From Microcoleus sp. bin48.metabat.b7b8b9.023 (GTDB lineage Bacteria; Cyanobacteriota; Cyanobacteriia; Cyanobacteriales; Microcoleaceae): a stretch of 64,000 bases of DNA. Shown one piece after another: positions 36,108 to 44,772 of this stretch. The notes beneath the pieces are model-generated. The model saw nothing but the letters and a program-made list of their open reading frames with translations, was not told the DNA's origin and ran no database searches. The DNA lies in NCBI RefSeq assembly GCF_013299185.1, contig NZ_JAAFKG010000025.1:31882-95881 (forward strand). Direction: 5' to 3'. A program made the translations under genes and the position numbers. The number at the start of each line of letters is the position of its first letter. The first letter of the stretch is position 1.

Positions 36108-39100
36108 ATGCCGCGAAATACTTACGGGGATACAGTAAAAAAGCGAGTGAAGCGCCTGTTAGAGGCGTTGCTTGATTTCGTCAATTATGAATTTGAGGGC
36201 AAGTTTGACATTGAGTTCAAGCCGGAGACGGAAGACGTTACCAAACCCAAGGTAATTTTCAAAACAACGCTGGTAGCCTTGGAACAACTGATAGCGAAAG
36301 ACAAATATCCTGGCAAGTTAAAGAAAGAGCAAATTCGTGAAGCACTCAAGCTGCTGGAAAACTTTTTGAAGATTCTAAAAGACAACCGAACCAAAACACA
36401 AGGTTCTGATGACTGGCATTTCACGCTGACGCTGTGGTCAAAAGACCGGGAAAAGAACCTCAAGCAGTTTGATAAGGCATGGGAAGATAGCAGACCAGAA
36501 AAATCTAAAACTTTAGTATTGAATTACCAGAAATCGGATGAGTTTGACTGGCGCGATATCTGCGACAAAGTTGTAGCAACACAACAACTCCGCCGCCAAG
36601 CAACAACACAACAATATGAATTAAATATTTACGTTCCCTTGGGATTAATGGAACGTCCCAAAACACCTAACCCCAGACAAAATATCACTGGGGAAGATTC
36701 GCGATCGCAGAAAGAACCAGAACTGCAAATCGTCGAAACTTATAAAGATGATGCTTTTTTCCAGAAAGTTATTGCCGAAAATCACACCGACAAAGCCAAA
36801 CACATCGCGATTATTGGCGAACCGGGTGCGGGGAAAACTACGCTGTTAGGAAAACTGGCGGAACAGTTGCCGAAAAATTCCCCGGATTTTCCGATTTGTA
36901 TTCGGCTGGCGGATTTACAGGGAAGCACAATAAAAGATTATTTAGTCAATAATTGGCTAGAAAAAGCACTGGAACATATAGAACCTGTTCCCCAGAGTGT
37001 CACTCCAGAAATTATAGAATCTCTTAAACAACTGTTCCGTCAAGGTAAGGTGTGGTTGCTGTTGGATGGGGTGGATGAAATGGCGGCGGAATCGCCTGTG
37101 TTGGCATTGGCGAAAATTCGGGATCAACTGACTGACTGGGTGGGTAAGGCGCGGGTGGTGCTAACTTGCCGTTTGAATGTTTGGGATGCGGCGATTAGCA
37201 ATACCCTGACGGATTTTGATACTTATAAAACATTGGAATTTGAACCGGATGATGTTAATAAATTTATTTGCCAGTGGTTTGAGCAAGCGAGTCAGGATGA
37301 GAAACGGCGCAATTCGGGAAATGAAACCTATTGGCTTGAACAGGGGAAACGCTTGCAGCAAGAATTAAAAGAACCGGGAAAAAATAACATTAGGAGAATG
37401 GTAAGAAATCCTCTGCGCTTGTCGATGTTGTGTCAGTCTTGGTGCGTACCCGAACAGGATTTGCCCGAAACGAAGGCGGCACTTTACGAGCAGTTTACGA
37501 CTTATTTTTTTGAGTGGAAACAAGAGGAATTTCAGAATAAGCATCAGCGAGTATTAAAACAGACGGAAAAAAAACAGATTCAACAAGCTTTGGCAAAGTT
37601 GGCTTTAGCGGCAATGGAAAGCACCAATCGGTTTCGGATTGAGGAAGAATTTGCCATTGAACAGATGGAGGAACAGTGGTTTAATTTAGCTGGTGAGTTG
37701 GGATGGTTGGTTTTAGTTGACAGGGATACCCGCACGAAAAAGGCTGTTTACGCTTTCTTTCATCCCACATTTCAGGAATATTTCGCGGCTTTAGCTGTTG
37801 ATGAAAAAGTTGATTATTGGGATTTTTTCTTGCCTCGCAATCATATTAATCGTCCTGTCTATGGCAAGCCATACCGCATTTTTGAGCCGCAGTGGAAAGA
37901 GGTAATTTTGCTTTGGTTGGGGCGTAAAGATGAAGATGCTTCACCAGCACAAAGGAATGAGTTTATTGACGCACTGCAGAACTTCCAAGATGATTGTCAA
38001 AGATGCTACCGCGCCAGGTCATACCTTCTCGTAGCAGTGGGAGTAGCAGAGTTTATAGATCATAGTGATGCTGCTGAAATTGTAACGGCTGTAGCTAAAG
38101 TAGCGTGTTATGACTTTGATAACTTTATAGAAGATTCTCTAGCAGAATCATCCAAAGAAGCATTACTGGAGACTGACAGAAGATTAGCCATTATTGCATT
38201 AATTTCGATTGTAAGTAACAGTAATATAAGCTTTGGCATTAAGTATGCAGCTCAAATTTTAAGTATAATTGGTTACAATAATGAGGCTATTATTACCGCA
38301 CTGACTGAAAGACTGTCTCGCCTTATAACTGAAGAGTTGCGTTGGGAATTGGCTAATTCTTTAATTGAGCTTGATGCTAGTAACTTAACTGCTATTAATG
38401 CCATTATCAATCTATTAGAGGTTTGCCATAATGAACACATTATCCTTCAAATTACGGATGTTTTGAAAAAAGTAAATTCTGATAAATTGGATGCAACTTA
38501 TATTTTAAAGAATTTGCTCCAACATAATTCACTAATTATTGCTTTGTCTGCTGCTGAAAATTTAAAGGAAATTAATCCCAGTGATTCCGATGCTATCTCT
38601 ATATTAAAGCAATTAGGACCACCTCCTTTTGATTTTGATCCAGAACAGGAATTTCTTGCACATCAAGAAAGGTATGAAGATCTTTTAAGTCAGCATTTAA
38701 GTTCCGAACAAAAAGAAGTTATGTTAGGACGATCGAACAAAGATAAGCAAGAGATTGCAGAAGTATTAGTTGGTATTCTAAATACTTGTGAAACCTCTGA
38801 AAGCGAAAGAATCGAATATATACAATGGTTCAATACAACACAAGAAAGTAACTGTTTTTCTGGTACGTGCACACGCTTATATATACATGAATCAAAATTG
38901 GGAAATATTGATAGCTTGGCAAAACTATTTCCTGATTCACCAATATATATAGTTACATCCAAGCTTAATAATACACGAGAAAAATATGAAATTTATATTG
39001 ATGCCCTTAGTAAATTATTAACAGTTGGAAGAAAGCACTTCAAATTGACATCTGTTATTATTGATTTACTTTGCCCTCAGTCTCAAACATTAATCCTGTC

Positions 39101-39800
39101 AGATACTGAGTTTCCTCTATGCAAAGCGAAAATCCAGGAAATTACTAAAAAACTTGTAACTTTCATTTCAATAGAAAATATAAAAAGGCTTATAACAAGT
39201 TTAAAAAATTTAATAAATTCCCTTGAGAAAGGTTCTAGGGAATACAGCTACTACTATACGATTCTATGGCACTATGCCCAAAATATACCCTATCCCGACT
39301 TCTATCAAGCTTGGCACCAAGACACCCCTATCAACTCCGCAACAGCAAATCTCAACTTAGCCAACTTACCCCAACTCCTTGCCGAAGCTATTAAAGATCG
39401 ACCCGATTTATGCAACAAAGTAAAGCTAATTTGCATTGATAGTGACAAATTCGGTAATCCCGAAAATCCCGCTACAAAAATTTACAATGAAATGCGCTTA
39501 CAAGGTTGTGACAAAAGTGAAGATGGCAAACCAAAAACAATGGCAGAACTACAAGATTACTGGGATGAATTAAGGATAGAAAGCGATATTCCCCTGTTTT
39601 TCATCTACTACGATTCCACAGCACTCTCAGCCACACCCACGGGATTTAGCGAGCCATTTCTGAAAGCTTTAAGCAAATTCGATCGCGCGATTTGCATATT
39701 ATGCGAACAAGGGGATATTCCGCTGCAAACTTTCTCACCCAGTCAACCGAACTTAGTTGGGGCAATACTTAAGTGGATAAAAGCCCACTATAATAATTAA
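36108..39800 (+). CDS. Large NACHT-type STAND ATPase, probable defence or signalling protein
   Basis: The 1230-residue protein (ATG at 36108; a GTG at 36087 is possible) has three parts. An N-terminal helical domain (about 1-150; VKKRVKRLLEALLDFVNYEF) is followed by a NACHT ATPase with Walker A GEPGAGKTTLLG (about 237), Walker B VWLLLDGVDEM (about 315), VVLTCRLNVWDAA and the winged-helix end FFHPTFQEYFAALAVDE. Then come alpha-helical repeats (about 650-850) and a C-terminal alpha/beta-like domain (about 1090-1230; VKLICIDSD, IPLFFIYYDS). NACHT proteins of this shape in cyanobacteria are counted among antiphage STAND sensors (Avs-like), with the repeat region as sensor. The repeat/sensor stretch is much more AT-rich than the two ends. 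The effector activity is unknown. It lies next to an ATPase/TOPRIM-like pair. Confidence 0.8.
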   Translation: MPRNTYGDTVKKRVKRLLEALLDFVNYEFEGKFDIEFKPETEDVTKPKVIFKTTLVALEQLIAKDKYPGKLKKEQIREALKLLENFLKILKDNRTKTQGSDDWHFTLTLWSKDREKNLKQFDKAWEDSRPEKSKTLVLNYQKSDEFDWRDICDKVVATQQLRRQATTQQYELNIYVPLGLMERPKTPNPRQNITGEDSRSQKEPELQIVETYKDDAFFQKVIAENHTDKAKHIAIIGEPGAGKTTLLGKLAEQLPKNSPDFPICIRLADLQGSTIKDYLVNNWLEKALEHIEPVPQSVTPEIIESLKQLFRQGKVWLLLDGVDEMAAESPVLALAKIRDQLTDWVGKARVVLTCRLNVWDAAISNTLTDFDTYKTLEFEPDDVNKFICQWFEQASQDEKRRNSGNETYWLEQGKRLQQELKEPGKNNIRRMVRNPLRLSMLCQSWCVPEQDLPETKAALYEQFTTYFFEWKQEEFQNKHQRVLKQTEKKQIQQALAKLALAAMESTNRFRIEEEFAIEQMEEQWFNLAGELGWLVLVDRDTRTKKAVYAFFHPTFQEYFAALAVDEKVDYWDFFLPRNHINRPVYGKPYRIFEPQWKEVILLWLGRKDEDASPAQRNEFIDALQNFQDDCQRCYRARSYLLVAVGVAEFIDHSDAAEIVTAVAKVACYDFDNFIEDSLAESSKEALLETDRRLAIIALISIVSNSNISFGIKYAAQILSIIGYNNEAIITALTERLSRLITEELRWELANSLIELDASNLTAINAIINLLEVCHNEHIILQITDVLKKVNSDKLDATYILKNLLQHNSLIIALSAAENLKEINPSDSDAISILKQLGPPPFDFDPEQEFLAHQERYEDLLSQHLSSEQKEVMLGRSNKDKQEIAEVLVGILNTCETSESERIEYIQWFNTTQESNCFSGTCTRLYIHESKLGNIDSLAKLFPDSPIYIVTSKLNNTREKYEIYIDALSKLLTVGRKHFKLTSVIIDLLCPQSQTLILSDTEFPLCKAKIQEITKKLVTFISIENIKRLITSLKNLINSLEKGSREYSYYYTILWHYAQNIPYPDFYQAWHQDTPINSATANLNLANLPQLLAEAIKDRPDLCNKVKLICIDSDKFGNPENPATKIYNEMRLQGCDKSEDGKPKTMAELQDYWDELRIESDIPLFFIYYDSTALSATPTGFSEPFLKALSKFDRAICILCEQGDIPLQTFSPSQPNLVGAILKWIKAHYNN

Positions 39801-39841
39801 ATACTCACATTAAAACGGCTAAAACATAAATAGATAGTGTA

Positions 39842-40597
39842 TTATTTATTTAATTTTCCCTTGATTTTTAAACAAAAATTTATAAAATATTGAAAATTCA
39901 GTAAATGATCGGAATTTCCCTCAACTCTTGCCATCAGTTGTTTAAGATAATATTCTTCTTGCACTTCTCTTGGTCTAGGTTTACTATAAGAAAAATGCGT
40001 TTTTGAAGCCAAACTACGTTCTTTGAAAATTTCTCTAAGATAACCTTCATGAAACAGAGCTTTTGTTTTATATCCAAAAATATCCTTTGTATTTTCCCCA
40101 TTTTGAACAAATTCACTCGCTAAATCTTCAGGATTATCTTGACTGACATCAAAATATTTAATATATTGCTTCAAAATTTGATTATGTTGTGGATTTCTCA
40201 CAAAAAATTTTCGATTTCCTAAAAACCAAGTTTCCAGACAAACTTTCTGCACAATAACTTCAAGTTGACAATTTACGGGTAGAGATTGAAAAGGTTTATC
40301 TTTTAATTCCGACTTAATTTGCTCATCAGCTTCCGCTTGTTTCTCCGAAACTGTAAAACGATCTGCGTCTGTGAATAAAACCAAGTAATTATATTGAGGA
40401 AATAGGTTTATTTCTTGGATAGCATTAGCAGTAACTCTATAGCAACTGGGAACGCCCATATCACTTTCGTAATAATAATTATTCTGAATTACCGCATCAA
40501 AACTATCCACTTCCGTCAACTCTGGAAGCAGCACAGATAACCACTTTTTATAAACAATCGGTTCTGTCTTTCCTTCAAATACAAAATACAAATTCAT
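39842..40597 (-). CDS. TOPRIM-like (DUF4276/DUF4435/RloB-like) protein, partner of an ATPase
   Basis: The 251-residue protein has the acidic signature of a TOPRIM-type nuclease fold: FEGKTE at residues 7-12 (E8 or E12) and FTDAD with D77/D79. It is followed by CLETWFLGNRKFF, an E-x-W-F-L element also seen in DUF4276-type proteins. Such proteins are encoded next to AAA/ABC-type ATPases in OLD-, PARIS- and related antiphage systems (family knowledge). Here the gene begins one base after the stop of the ATPase gene (TAG-T-ATG), which implies translational coupling. A toxic nuclease activity released by the ATPase is inference; the exact system is not identified. Confidence 0.6.
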   Translation of the reverse strand: MNLYFVFEGKTEPIVYKKWLSVLLPELTEVDSFDAVIQNNYYYESDMGVPSCYRVTANAIQEINLFPQYNYLVLFTDADRFTVSEKQAEADEQIKSELKDKPFQSLPVNCQLEVIVQKVCLETWFLGNRKFFVRNPQHNQILKQYIKYFDVSQDNPEDLASEFVQNGENTKDIFGYKTKALFHEGYLREIFKERSLASKTHFSYSKPRPREVQEEYYLKQLMARVEGNSDHLLNFQYFINFCLKIKGKLNK

Positions 40598-40598
40598 A

Positions 40599-41741
40599 CT
40601 ACGATTGTTTTTCGAGAATTTTGTTTAACTGAATAAATGCGTCTTGTTTAGATTTACCTAGATGATAATCCGAGGCATTACAGGTTCTAATGTGTCCGCC
40701 TTGTCGGGTAACAATTTTCCAATATTCATAGGGAATATTATTTATAATATAAGGGTGATGACTTGTGGCAATAAATTGCAAGGTTTTATTTTCATGAATC
40801 AGGTCATCAGTTAAGATATCAATACAATTAATTCCTAAACTATTCTCAAATTCATCAATCAATATTACCGAACCTTCATTTGACAGGAAAATTTCGCCCA
40901 GATGAATAATTGTACGTAACATACCCGAAGACATCCTATCTTCCCTAATCCATTTAGGCACAGATTTCTCTTTGATAGAAATAACAGGGACAAATATATC
41001 AGCAAATCCTTTGGGGAAGTCGTCTGTTTTAAAAGGCTCAACTCTGACATCTTCGATTTGTTGAAAAACATCAATGAATCTTGACTTAATTGCTTCAAAA
41101 ATATCTAACTTATTTTCATAAATTAGATATAGCTTAGTTCTAATATCCTCATCGCTATTTACTATGCTCTCTAAGGCTTGATATTTGTTTTTAATCGAGT
41201 GCAAAGATTGCTTTGAGCTTCTAAGACGGAGACCGTTGATTGTATGGTCGCGATATTCTATTTTATTTAGAGCATCAAAGGCTTCTTTTATAACAGTTTC
41301 TTCTTTCAATAAATATATCATTGATTGATGTGAAGAAAGCTTTGGTATTTGGCTATTTTTAAATCTTATATCCTCTTTATTCCGCTCAAATAATACCTCA
41401 TTTTTTGAAATCAGTTTTTCATAAATAAATGATGGTTTTTCATTTTCATCTGGGTTTTCTTTTTCAGGGTCGTCAAAATTTAGTTCATTGGTTTCAACAG
41501 TATCAAAACCACCTTCCCAAATAAATTCAGTGCCGTTTACAGTAGAAAATATGATTTTCCATTCCAATCCATTGATAGCTTTTCCATTGGCTATACGTTT
41601 TAAATCGATAATTCCACGCAAAATTTGGGTTTTGCCTGCACCTGATATGCCAACTAAAAGAGTTAAATTGGATGAAAATTTAATTTCATCAAAATCCCAA
41701 CCCAAAAAATGATTTTTTAATTGGAGTGAAATAATTTTCAT
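40599..41741 (-). CDS. ABC/SMC-type AAA ATPase (AAA_15/AAA_21-like), putative antiphage sensor
   Basis: The 380-residue protein starts MKIISLQLKNHFLGWDF, typical of RecF/OLD-like ATPases. It has Walker A GISGAGKT at 31-38, a helical insertion rich in charged residues (about 85-235), an ABC signature MSSGM at 270, Walker B VILIDEFEN at 292-300 with catalytic E297, and an H-loop SHHPY. It is the first gene of a two-gene unit with the TOPRIM-like gene. The same pairing is found in PARIS (AriA/AriB) and several less-studied defence modules. Assignment to any one of these needs structure or profile comparison. The coding region is AT-rich compared with flanking housekeeping genes, consistent with transfer. 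Confidence 0.75.
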   Translation of the reverse strand: MKIISLQLKNHFLGWDFDEIKFSSNLTLLVGISGAGKTQILRGIIDLKRIANGKAINGLEWKIIFSTVNGTEFIWEGGFDTVETNELNFDDPEKENPDENEKPSFIYEKLISKNEVLFERNKEDIRFKNSQIPKLSSHQSMIYLLKEETVIKEAFDALNKIEYRDHTINGLRLRSSKQSLHSIKNKYQALESIVNSDEDIRTKLYLIYENKLDIFEAIKSRFIDVFQQIEDVRVEPFKTDDFPKGFADIFVPVISIKEKSVPKWIREDRMSSGMLRTIIHLGEIFLSNEGSVILIDEFENSLGINCIDILTDDLIHENKTLQFIATSHHPYIINNIPYEYWKIVTRQGGHIRTCNASDYHLGKSKQDAFIQLNKILEKQS

Positions 41742-41879
41742 AAGTTAATTCTTTTTGTTCAAATTGCTAAAAATATTTAAATTGTTGCAGTTGAGCAATA
41801 TTGTAGCATGGAAGAAAGAGGAGACGATCGCAAAACTTCAACCCTAAAATAGGCTAAAAATCTCTCCCCACTTCCCCCA

Positions 41880-43061
41880 TCACCCCTTGACGCAAACCAC
41901 CTGCTTCAGAGTCGCCACCACTTCCACCAAATCCGACTGCTGACTCATCACCTCCTCAATCGGCTTATAAGCCCCCGGAATTTCATCTAAAAATTCCTCA
42001 TTTTTCCGACACTCAACCCCATCAGTTTGCCGCACAAAATCATCAAGAGTAAATACATTCTTCGCTTTAGTTCGAGACATCAATCGCCCCGCACCATGAG
42101 AACAAGAACAGTAACTTTCTACATTACCTTTGCCCTTAACAATGAAAGATTTTGTCCCCATCGAACCTGGAATAATCCCCAAATCGTCAACTTGCGCGCG
42201 CACAGCACCCTTGCGAGTCACATACACATCTTCCCCAAAATGCACCTCTTTTTCCGCATAATTATGGTGGCAATTCACCTGTAAAAGTGGCTTAGTAACT
42301 TTGCCTCCAGCGAGATGCTTTTCCACAATTTTCTTAAACCGATTCATCATGATATCGCGATTAAAACTCGCATAATCCTGCGCCCACTGCAAATCGTGCC
42401 AATAAGCAGCAAACTCCGGGGTACCCGCTACAAAATAAGCTAAATCTTTGTCAGCTAAACTAATTTCTGCCAGTTTAGCTAAATCTTTAGCAGTGTCGAT
42501 ATGGTGTTGGGCTAGCAGATTGCCGATACCGCGCGAACCAGAGTGCAGCATCAGCCAAACCGAGTTTTCCGTATCAACGCAAACCTCAATAAAATGATTG
42601 CCACCGCCGAGGGAACCTAACTGTTTTAAAGCTTTATTATCTTGGCGCTGCACTCCTTGATGCAGTTCCTTGAAATCGCCCCATCTTTGCCAGTTGGTGA
42701 CAGATTTTTCGACTTCTTTGTTTTCTGCAAATCCGACGGGAATTGCTGCTTCGATATCGAGGCGAATTTGTTTGAGTTTTCCTTCTAATTTGTTGGCGTT
42801 GAATGGCATTTTTACTGCCATCATCCCGCAACCAATATCCACCCCCACAGCAGCAGGAATAATTGCTTCTTTTGTGGCAATTACTGAACCGACTAAAGCT
42901 CCTTTTCCTAAATGTACGTCGGGCATTAATGCGACGTGTTTGAATACAAAGGGCAAAGATGCTACATTGGTTGCCATCTTGGTCTCTTTGTCGCCCAGGG
43001 CGTGATTTGCCCAGGATAATACTGGTTTTGGGGTGGATATTTCTAATTTTTCGTAGGGCAT
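41880..43061 (-). CDS. rtcB: RNA-splicing ligase RtcB
   Basis: RtcB joins 2',3'-cyclic phosphate (or 3'-phosphate) and 5'-OH RNA ends in a GTP- and Mn-dependent reaction. The 393-residue protein shows VALMPDVHLGKG, the metal site GVDIGCGMMAV, GSLGGGNHFIEV, HSGSRGIG, VNCHHNYAE and the guanylylated His in SCSHGAGRLMSR. It is of the short bacterial type. It lies upstream of, and in the same direction as, the ATPase/TOPRIM pair (139-base gap). The physiological RNA target in cyanobacteria is unknown; repair of tRNA or rRNA cut by toxins is a reasonable inference in this context. Confidence 0.95.
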   Translation of the reverse strand: MPYEKLEISTPKPVLSWANHALGDKETKMATNVASLPFVFKHVALMPDVHLGKGALVGSVIATKEAIIPAAVGVDIGCGMMAVKMPFNANKLEGKLKQIRLDIEAAIPVGFAENKEVEKSVTNWQRWGDFKELHQGVQRQDNKALKQLGSLGGGNHFIEVCVDTENSVWLMLHSGSRGIGNLLAQHHIDTAKDLAKLAEISLADKDLAYFVAGTPEFAAYWHDLQWAQDYASFNRDIMMNRFKKIVEKHLAGGKVTKPLLQVNCHHNYAEKEVHFGEDVYVTRKGAVRAQVDDLGIIPGSMGTKSFIVKGKGNVESYCSCSHGAGRLMSRTKAKNVFTLDDFVRQTDGVECRKNEEFLDEIPGAYKPIEEVMSQQSDLVEVVATLKQVVCVKG

Positions 43062-43220
43062 TTTTGTTTAAATATATTTAACTCGATCCACTGTGTAGTA
43101 TATTTGTAACATAAATGTCTGCTAACGTCAATAGCCCGATCGCCCAAAACGCGGTTTTCAACCAAAAAACTTAGTTCAAACCTCGAATATCCGTTAAAAA
43201 CCCCCGATCAGAGGCAGAAA

Positions 43221-43246
43221 GTTTGTAGTGAGGACTTCAGTCCTCC
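43221..43246. repeat. Half unit of the GGACTTTAGTCC repeat family
   Basis: GTTTGTAGTGAGGACTTCAG followed by TCCTCC is a solo arm without its partner, in the 248-base gap between the rtcB start and the DUF2358-like gene. Confidence 0.7.
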
Positions 43247-43309
43247 AAAAAAGCGCCCTACAAGCTCAACCCGCTCGCAGTGCACACCCTACAGGCTAAT
43301 TAAAAGCGG

Positions 43310-43696
43310 TTATTTGTCGATCGCAAATATTAGTTGTTTCAGCACATCTAACCGCGAACAGTTCCAGTAATCGATGTGGGAAACGATTAAACCGTCACTG
43401 TTAACCTTCAGTTCGCTCCTACCGGCGATCGCCATTTTCGGTTTCCAAGGTAACGGCGCCATCCAACTCAGAGTCCAGCGACTGTCTATAGTATCTCCCG
43501 ACTGAGAAATCTCGTGCAAGTCGAGTTTAATCTGTTGAAAAAAAGTCCCCATAAACCCGATCATTTTTCGGTAGCGATCGACTCCAGTAAATCGATTCAC
43601 TGGGTCTTCAAAATAAACATCTTTTGCGTAAATGTTGTAAGTCTGATTTTCGGGGAATCTTTGATAATCGTCTTTGAGAATTTCAATAATATTCAT
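43310..43696 (-). CDS. DUF2358 (SnoaL/NTF2-like) protein
   Basis: The 128-residue protein reads ILKDDYQRFPENQTYNIYAK then DVYFEDPVNRFTGVDRYRKMI, with Trp-rich strands (SRWTLSWMAPLPWKP) and a closing HIDYWN. This is the DUF2358 pattern, an NTF2-like fold common in cyanobacteria and plant plastids (family knowledge). Function unknown. Single gene; its upstream region on the minus strand is very AT-rich, with several TATTAT-like boxes. Confidence 0.85.
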   Translation of the reverse strand: MNIIEILKDDYQRFPENQTYNIYAKDVYFEDPVNRFTGVDRYRKMIGFMGTFFQQIKLDLHEISQSGDTIDSRWTLSWMAPLPWKPKMAIAGRSELKVNSDGLIVSHIDYWNCSRLDVLKQLIFAIDK

Positions 43697-43924
43697 TATT
43701 ATTAATAATACACCTTAAATCACTATAATATAATCATACCAAAAAATAGGGTTTCCCATCCGGGCATCGCAGGATTCCCCAAGTTTTTAGAACAGGGTAT
43801 AAATTCCCGTCTTAAAAACTTTGTCCTAAACTGTCAACTGTTAACTGTGAATTGTCAAATAAGAGGGCGGGCACGGGGGCACCGCCCCTACCATAGGTCA
43901 ACTATCAACTCTTAACTATCAACT
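43697..43924. other. Divergent intergenic region with short repeats
   Basis: It contains a TATAATATAAT stretch near 43724, a GGCGGGCACGGGGGCACCGCCCC palindromic repeat near 43866 and ACTATCAACT heptamer-like units (43905-43924) that run right up to the GST start codon. No gene is seen. Confidence 0.5.
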
Positions 43925-44539
43925 ATGATCGATCTCTACACTTTTACCACACCGAACGGCCGCAAAGTCTCGATCATGCTCGAAGAAATAGGTTTACCCT
44001 ACAACGTGCACGTCATAGACATCAGCAAAAACGACCAATTTAGCCCAGAATTCATCGCCATCAACCCCAACAGCAAAATACCCGCTATAGTCGATCGCGA
44101 TAACGGCATTACAGTCTTCGAGTCAGGCGCCATCCTGATCTATCTAGCCGAAAAAGCAGGCCAATTTCTGCCCACCGACAAACACAAATACTTTCAAGTC
44201 ATGGAGTGGCTGATGTTTCAAATGGCCAGCGTCGGGCCAATGTTCGGACAACTAAACCACTTCAGACGTTTCGCACCCGAACAAATTCCCTATGCAATTC
44301 AACGCTACGAAAAAGAAACCTTGCGCCTTTACGGAGTATTAGATTCTCAACTAGCAAAATACGAATACATTTGCGGCGAATATTCCATCGCCGATATCGC
44401 GACTTATCCGTGGGTGGCTATTTACGAATTTCAAGGATTAACCCTCGACAACCATCCCCACCTCAAACGTTGGGTAGAAACATTGCAGAAGCGTCCCGCC
44501 GTTGAGCGCGGTATGGCTGTTCCAGCTATACAAAAATAG
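43925..44539 (+). CDS. Glutathione S-transferase family protein
   Basis: The 204-residue protein has an N-terminal thioredoxin-like domain (LYTFTTPNGRKVSIMLEE, NPNSKIPAIVD, ESGAILIYLAEK) and an all-helical C-terminal domain (YSIADIATYPW). This is the layout of YghU/YfcG-like disulfide-bond oxidoreductases of the Nu class, where a Thr/Asn after TP-NG takes the place of the catalytic Tyr/Ser. A role in thiol redox chemistry or detoxification is expected. The natural substrate is unknown. Confidence 0.9.
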   Translation: MIDLYTFTTPNGRKVSIMLEEIGLPYNVHVIDISKNDQFSPEFIAINPNSKIPAIVDRDNGITVFESGAILIYLAEKAGQFLPTDKHKYFQVMEWLMFQMASVGPMFGQLNHFRRFAPEQIPYAIQRYEKETLRLYGVLDSQLAKYEYICGEYSIADIATYPWVAIYEFQGLTLDNHPHLKRWVETLQKRPAVERGMAVPAIQK

Positions 44540-44585
44540 CATTTTTTGTCCTAGACACAACTGCCATAATATGGTGTTAATTCTT

Positions 44586-44660
44586 AGGTACGTTGTTGCG
44601 CTTCAGCGCTCTTTTTCTATATCTGCAAGAGCGCTGAAGCGCAACAACGTACCTTTTTTT
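44586..44660. terminator. 28-bp perfect palindrome with T-run between convergent genes
   Basis: The arms at 44586-44613 and 44627-44654 are exactly complementary (core GTTGTTGCGCTTCAGCGCTC) around a 13-base loop. The right arm is followed by seven T (44654-44660). It lies between the convergent GST and icd genes and can act as a bidirectional terminator. The length of the perfect stem suggests a mobile palindrome rather than an evolved terminator. Confidence 0.7.
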
Positions 44661-44772
44661 AATATTAGAGTTGCGTCCAGAACTTAATTTTTTCAACCGC
44701 AGATAAGGAAAGATATCACCAATATTATCAGCGTTTATCATCGTTCATCGGCGGTCAAAAAATCTCTCAAAC

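Noticed and set aside
39842..41741. Firm assignment to the PARIS (AriA/AriB) system
   Set aside because: Gene pairing and motifs are similar, but the small protein cannot be assigned to the AriB family by eye. OLD-, RloB- or DUF4276-type modules fit as well.
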